This document shows, in pieces, positions 58,283-64,000 of a stretch of DNA of 64,000 nucleotides. Source of the stretch: Anaeramoeba flamelloides (taxonomy: Eukaryota > Metamonada > Anaeramoebidae). The number at the start of each line of letters is the position of its first letter. Position 1 is the first letter of the stretch. The stretch lies in NCBI GenBank assembly GCA_027625915.1, contig JANTQA010000060.1, positions 6,820,001 through 6,884,000 of the forward strand, read 5' to 3'. The notes under the pieces are model-generated. The model worked only from the letters and a program-made list of their open reading frames with translations. It did not search any database and was not told where the DNA came from. The position numbers and the translations under genes were made by a program.

Positions 58283-60439
58283 ATCGAGTAACAGGGGGGA
58301 ATTATTAAAGATAAGTAGTAGAAGAAAAAAAAATTAAATATTTTAATAAAATAAAATTAATATTTTTTTGTAAAACTGAATTGTAAAACCTAAACACCAT
58401 ATTTTGATTTTACAGGATTTGAAAGTTTTAAATAAATTCTTTGATTTGGTTCAACCATTTTAAAGTAAAATCGAAAACCCCTCTTGAATTTTATCGTGGT
58501 TGAATTAATTGATAAAAAATTTATTTTTTACATATCAAGTTTAAATTTTCGAAAATCACCATAAAATTTCTTTATTTTTTCATTTTATTTTAAAAATAAA
58601 ATGTAAAAAATCAAGAAAGATAAGAAACTCTATGATATTGGATAGTCCTTTTTCTAAATTCACAATAGATTCAGAAACCCTGATAAAAAGACTATTAATA
58701 ATAAATAAAAATTTAAAATTTTGGGATGGATATTTGAATTTCCGTTTTTTTTTTTTTAATTTATTAGAATTAAGAACATTCAAAGATTTTTATCTTTTCC
58801 TTTTCATATAAAAAATAAAAAATAAACATAAATATACTTGGCTTTTCTGGAATTTAAAAAAATATAGTAAACACCTAGATTTAACTTATTGTTTTGAATT
58901 CTCTAATATAGAGTACACTGTGGTACTGCGCCAAAATATGTCTCTTACACTCGGTATTTATAGATTTAATATACGATTTAAAGTATTTTATATTAACAAT
59001 TTTTCATTTTAGTTTTTCTTTATAACCTCTTTTTTTTTATCTATAAGAGATTTGAAGAATAATTTCTGATAAGAAAAATAAATTTATAATTTGGATTAAT
59101 CAGACGAAATGGCTCATAGATTGTTTTTTCTAATAAAAAATGTTTAATATATACATTTTTTGAAAATTTTCAAGCTTTTTTATTATATTAAGACAACAAT
59201 TATTTTTCTGGAATATAAAAAAAAACTTTAATATTTATGGACGTCTATTACTGATGTACAATAAACTATTGTGGAACATATTACTAAAAAAAAAAAAAAA
59301 TCTGAAAAATTAGTACATTTTTTTTAAAAAAAGATGAAAAATACAACACTAAATATTGAAATTTTCAAGGCGATTAGTATAAATTTTAAATACACTTTTT
59401 CTGTTTATGAACTGCCCATATTTAGAGTTTTTGAGATCTCCCTGATTTTTTTCATTTTTTTTCGATTTGCAAATTAACTATTAAAATCAACAATGGTACA
59501 AAAACTTACTTATCAAATTGAGATGATAATGAAACAATAGTGAATTACTTTAACAGCAATTAATTCAGTTTTTTACTTGAATATAAATGATTAATTTTAA
59601 ATTGAATATATTTATGTATTAGGAAATATAAAATAATAAAGAGTTAAAATATCTTTTCAAGATCCTTTTTTTTAATTTGAGAATTCCTTTAAACTTTTTT
59701 TTTTTATTAATTGATTATTTTATCAACTAATTGAATCTATATCTTTTTTTAAAATTGAATTATTTATAATTGAGAGACTTTAAACACCTTTTTTGGGTTT
59801 AATTTGTATTTTTAAACCAAAATTAGTGAAATTTCACAATTGGTTTTTTAGTTATCATCCATTCCTTATATCCTGGGCGGATTTGTAGTCAGTTTCTCGA
59901 ACCTTAAGGGCTACCCTCCACTCTGTAATATTTTAAGTTTTTAGAGTTATTTTTGTTTCACTTCTCAAAAAAATATTTTGATTCTGAAGAAATTGAATTA
60001 AAAAATTAGTTTTTTAAATTATCTAACAACAAACAAAAAATAATTGTCAATATAGATTTTTAAAGAAAAAATCAAAAAAAAATAGCTTTGAGGGATTTTC
60101 AAGCACAAGTACCTTATTAAAACATTTCCAACTTGTAAAGCCAACTATAAAAAAATATTTAGAACAAGTTGGATTATGTATTGTTTACTGACTTGAAATA
60201 GGAATTAAAGAATAGCAAAAATAAATTTTGGAAGACTCTAATATTCGAAATAATTGTATATTGGTGTGATGTGAGAACTTTTCATTTTTTTCTTGTAAAA
60301 GAAATTACAGCTGTGTAGATCTAACAGACATGATGGAACTCTTTCACGAACGTTTTGAAAAACTTTTTGTAGGGTTTTTATGAGAATACTAGAGAAATAG
60401 AGTACAAAAATTTAAAAAAAGCACATCGCCTTCTAAGTC
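58280..60439. other. Gene-free stretch
   Basis: AT-rich, with a short GC-richer patch at 59865-59930 (around CCTGGGCGGATTTG) and another near 58910-58935 (GTGGTACTGCGCC). Neither forms a frame I can support. The 5' part of the LINE remnant may begin before 60440, but it is not recognisable. Confidence 0.45.
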
Positions 60440-61400
60440 AACTTTTTCAATAATCTTAAAACAAAATAGAATTTCAAAAAAAAATATTTTAAATAAAACT
60501 ATTTAAAAATTTTTATTAAAATATTATAAAGGAAAAGGACTGGGTATACACGAAGGAGACCCATTATCTCCAATTTTATTTACTCTAATTTAACATTTTC
60601 TTTTATTGAAAATCATACCTTTAACAGATCATTTTCAAATGTTTGCAGATGATTTAACCCTAATTATAAAAGGAAATAAAAATCCAAGTAAATCAAAAAT
60701 TAAATTCTATATATGAAATTATTATCCAATTTGGGTTAAAACCGAATAAAGGTAAAATAGTTGTATCAAAAGATTTAATTGAATGAAAAAAGAAATTTAT
60801 AAATCTACATCTAACGAATTATTGAATTCCAAGAGCCCGAAAGTGCAAAAATATTTCACAATAATAAAATTTCAAAACTCATTATTAAAAAATCTTAAAT
60901 ATTTAAATTATCCATCAAACTCAACAATCATAAAATTCAGAGCACATAGTAATTGCTTAAATAGGTATTATTATATAATACCGTTATGTTCCGAATAATA
61001 TATGAAAATTTTTATTTTGATTTCCAAAATCAATATTATTTATTGCAGCTACAATCAAATTAGAAGAGTAAAAACTTTATGTTCAAGTTAACTAACCAAG
61101 TTTATATTATTGTCTAAAAAAATCATTTCTAAATGATGTTGAAAAGATCTTTGGATTTTCTTCATCTTATAAAACAGCAAAATATTTTGGGATGTGAACT
61201 AAAAATTTTCATTTTTTAATTGGGAAATAATAGTATAAAAAAAATTCAAATAAATTTTATCCCCAATGCTTAAAACATGAATAGAAGAAATAATAGAAAA
61301 TATTAATCCTTTCTTATGGGTACATCTTTCCTATTAAAAAGATAGATTAATTTTTCAAAACAAATTATATAAAATAAATCTTAGCAAATTAATTTTGAGT
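60440..61400 (+). mobile_element. Degenerate LINE reverse-transcriptase remnant
   Basis: Translation near 60538 gives GLGIHEGDPLSPILFTLI, the conserved (RQ)GDPLSPxLF block of non-LTR reverse transcriptases. Near 60634 it gives FQMFADDLTLIIKGN, which holds the catalytic (Y/F)ADD motif. FGLKPNKGKIVVSK at about 60730 matches the next block (GLxxNxxKT). Stops and frame changes interrupt it, for example TAA directly after FTLI, so it is a dead copy. Neither the endonuclease nor the 3' zinc tail is visible nearby. Confidence 0.75.
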
Positions 61401-62328
61401 TTAAACTCTGATACACATGTGCAAATTTTTTTTTGTATTTTTTCACAAAATTGAAAAAGTTTTAAACCCAAAAATTTGTAGAACAATAAACAGTATAGTC
61501 GACCCTTAAAATTGATTTTCTCAGATCGTTTCTATTTTAGATTTTTTTCCCCAAAAATAATTTTTTTCAGTAAAAAAGATTAGTAAAATTAGTAGTAAAA
61601 ATTAAATAATTTTATTTTCAATTTTTTTTTTCAATTTTTTTTTAAAAAAAATTTATTTAGAAAATCAATTTAAAATACCAATATGTATATAGTGGAAGTT
61701 AATCTTGAAGCTCTGAAAATAAGATTATTATGTTCAAAGTTTTTGGAATTTTATAGTATTAGTATTATTACTTTCTATAACAAAAAGTAGAAAATTTCGT
61801 TATTTTTAATTGTAATACAAGTAATCAGAAATCTTATCAATTAATTTTAAAAACATTTTTTTCAAATGTTTTGAAAGATTAAATAATTTTGATAGTCAAT
61901 ATGTTAAATTATTAAAATTCGAAAAAAAAAAAAAGTCGAATTTTGTGAAAATATGGTGCTTTTTTCAAAAAAATTATTTTTGAGCGACTTGTATTTTTTT
62001 TTTCAGAGGATTTTTGATATGCGCCCCGACGGGGGACAGAAGCACAACACTAAATAAAAATATTTTGTTTAAAAAAAATTTAAAAAAATCTAATTTAAAA
62101 ATGTTTGGCATCGTTTTAAATTTTTTATTCAAAAAAATTTAGTTTTTTGGGGCAGCCGTTACCCCCTTCTAATTAATAATTTTCCAAATTTTCTCTCGTA
62201 CATAGATATATCAAATCGACTCAAAATCTCAAGAAAAACATAATAAAATTATTTTTACAAAAAATTTATTGAATTATTGAATTGGATGAAGAAAAAAACA
62301 AATAGAAAATAGAAAAAATGATGGGTTA

Positions 62329-62360
<32 letters not shown>

Positions 62361-62883
62361 TAATAAAAAAATAATTAAAAAATAATAAATTGAACAATTA
62401 AAGTAAATAGTTTTTATTTGATGGTTGTAAGGAAGGGATGTTTTAATTTGGTGTTGATTTGAAGATTTTATAATTGCTTTGTGACCTTTTTTTATATTTC
62501 TTAAATCAATTATAAATATATAAATTATGATTTTTATATATTTATAATTTAAATTAATTGTTAAATTGGTTATTTTTGAATCAAAAACATTCAAACAATT
62601 AATTTATATCTGATTTTGAATTAAAATAAAAAAGTATAAAAAGTAATAAAAATTGGAAAATGAAAAAAAAAAGGAAATTAATTAATTCAAAATTAATTAA
62701 TCTTTAAGAATTGGGGTAAATGTGGAATAAACTATCAATTTTTGATAAAATTTATTTTGTTTAATAATTCAAAATCTATTTCATCATTCAAATCGTAAAA
62801 ATTATCAGCCATAATTGATATTGTTATTTGTTTACCAATTTCTCTTCGTTTATCCTACAATGATTCATAATTGCAACTTATAT

Positions 62884-62937
<54 letters not shown>

Positions 62938-62954
62938 TTTTTTTGTAAACTCTG
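61401..62954. other. Gene-free stretch with microsatellites and a GC patch
   Basis: (TA)n at 62328-62354 and (AAT)n at 62887-62938. A GC-rich hairpin-forming patch (CGCCCCGACGGGGG) lies at about 62032-62048. No gene was seen. Confidence 0.5.
62887..62938. repeat. (AAT)n microsatellite
   Basis: About 17 perfect AAT units. Translated on the plus strand it gives only poly-Ile or poly-Asn. Confidence 0.95.
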
Positions 62955-63655
62955 TTTCAGTCAAAGTGACCCAACGTTTTTTTCAAATATCAATTATTTT
63001 ATATAATAGACCTTTGAAGAACAAATAAGAAATAAAGAGAATAATACACATCAAAGAATTGTTAATACATGTCTGAAAGAAAACTAATTAATCAATAGCT
63101 TTTCTTAAAAATTGAAAAACTCAAATTCTTAATCCCTATTGAGAAAAACAAGGATGTTCGTTTTGAACTTCTACTGGTATTTGAATAATAAATAGGAAAC
63201 AATTTTCAATTCATTTTCCATACTATTCTTTTAGAAATCAAACCCCCAAACAAAGTTTGTTGGTATTTGTGGTCTCTATTTGAAAAAGGAAATGAAAATG
63301 AACTGAAAATTTTTCACATTTATTAAACAAATATCAAGATCAAAGATCGAATTGAATTGCAATAGAAATCAATAGATTTCTCAACAATCTTTACATGGTT
63401 TCAATGACATTAGAATAACACGTTTTTACCAAGTGACTATTGATCTTACAATAAAAATTTTTTTGCAAATGAATGACGTTTTTAAAAAAAAATCGAAAAA
63501 AAAAAACTAAAATGTGTATAAATGTGAAAAAATGATTTCAATTTTGAAAATTTCCAAAATAAAATTTTTCTTCTAATATCTATGCAAACCCTTTAAACAC
63601 GTGTATTATACCCATTACAACAGGGGAACTTTGACTGAAAAATAGTTTATAATTC
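62955..63655. repeat. Dispersed repeat family E, copy 2, interrupted by a family F MITE
   Basis: Collinear with 28853-29372, for example TTTTTTCAAATATCAATT, CAAGTGACTATTGATCTT and TTCTTCTAATATCTATGC. An extra ~160 bp at 63178-63336 corresponds to MITE family F. Confidence 0.6.
63178..63336. mobile_element. MITE family F, copy 2, nested in family E
   Basis: Left arm TATTTGAATAATAAATAGG followed by TTTTCAATTCATTTTCC. The right arm GGAAATGAAAATGAACTG followed by ATTAAACAAATAT is the inverted copy. The segment is absent from the family E copy at 28853-29372. Confidence 0.55.
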
Positions 63656-63756
63656 ATAATCTTAATAAAAATTAAAATAATGATAATATTAAAAATGATG
63701 AGGCTTTTAGAAAAAAGATTATTTTTGAGGCAAATACCTGAAATTATAAATATTAA

Positions 63757-64000
63757 TTCCAAATTGTTAACAAACCAAAATTCAATTTAAAAAATCTTAT
63801 TTGCTCCATTCTGGTAAAAATACTAAAATAGAACCATTTCACTAATCGGTATTTTAACAATTGTTTATAAAGCATAATACTCACAAAACAAACAATAAAT
63901 AATGAAAAATACCAATAAATTATCGGTATGTTAAAAATATTGGAGATATCTTAACAAATAAATATATTGGTATTTTTTTTTAAATTCTATTAGTAAATAT
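63757..64000 (-). mobile_element. MITE family A', reverse orientation, cut by window end
   Basis: Reverse complement of the right half of 29829-30366: the CACCAAAATTC-type end, AGAACCATTTCACTAAT and AATACTCACAAAAC. The left end of the element lies beyond position 64000. Confidence 0.65.

Noticed and set aside
1-64000. tRNA, rRNA or virus-like elements
   Set aside because: No cloverleaf with a convincing T-loop, no rRNA core sequence, and no capsid, envelope or integrase-like frame was recognised by eye. A tRNA covariance-model scan would be needed to exclude tRNAs fully.

Overview
This window is eukaryotic, very AT-rich nuclear DNA with compact gene clusters separated by long gene-poor stretches. 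It uses the standard genetic code and GT-AG introns. Strongly expressed eEF2, retromer VPS35, a Nup54-type nucleoporin, RGS and RasGAP signalling proteins, and a radical-SAM enzyme of anaerobic type occur together. Glu/Lys and Asn low-complexity tracts run through unrelated proteins. My best guess is a free-living anaerobic amoeboid protist such as Anaeramoeba. That assignment is inference from style and gene content, not from a search.

Layout. 1-1539 is 5' flank or intron. 1540-3997 (+) encodes the C-terminal half of an AmmeMemoRadiSam (AmrS/COG1180-type) radical-SAM enzyme fused to a complete cytochrome-P450-reductase-like diflavin reductase. 7375-14025 (-) is, by my reading, one gene: a coiled-coil N-terminus, an RGS domain split by a 3.48-kb intron, and a C-terminal DUF547 domain. 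14026-22434 is gene-free and holds nested small DNA transposons. 22435-24960 (+) is intronless eEF2, preceded by a 62-nt T run. 24961-31663 holds only repeats. 31664-32489 (+) is a two-exon unknown coiled-coil protein. 33667-40081 (+) is a 2102-residue low-complexity protein ending in a RasGAP-like domain, without the two key arginines, and a PH domain. 45612-46820 (+) is a Nup54-type nucleoporin whose FG repeats are replaced by LFSSR repeats. 49786-54759 (-) is vps35 in five exons, with one apparent homopolymer frameshift. The last 9 kb holds LINE debris, microsatellites and MITEs.

The genes do not form a pathway. They are housekeeping and signalling genes (translation, endosomal sorting, nuclear pore, G-protein control) plus the unusual radical-SAM/diflavin fusion, which looks like a self-sufficient NADPH-driven radical-SAM enzyme. 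The intergenic space and the long introns are populated by several MITE families with TA target sites. At least three nested insertions can be read directly from related, uninterrupted copies in the same window. I saw no CRISPR array, no rRNA or tRNA I could support, and no virus-like element.
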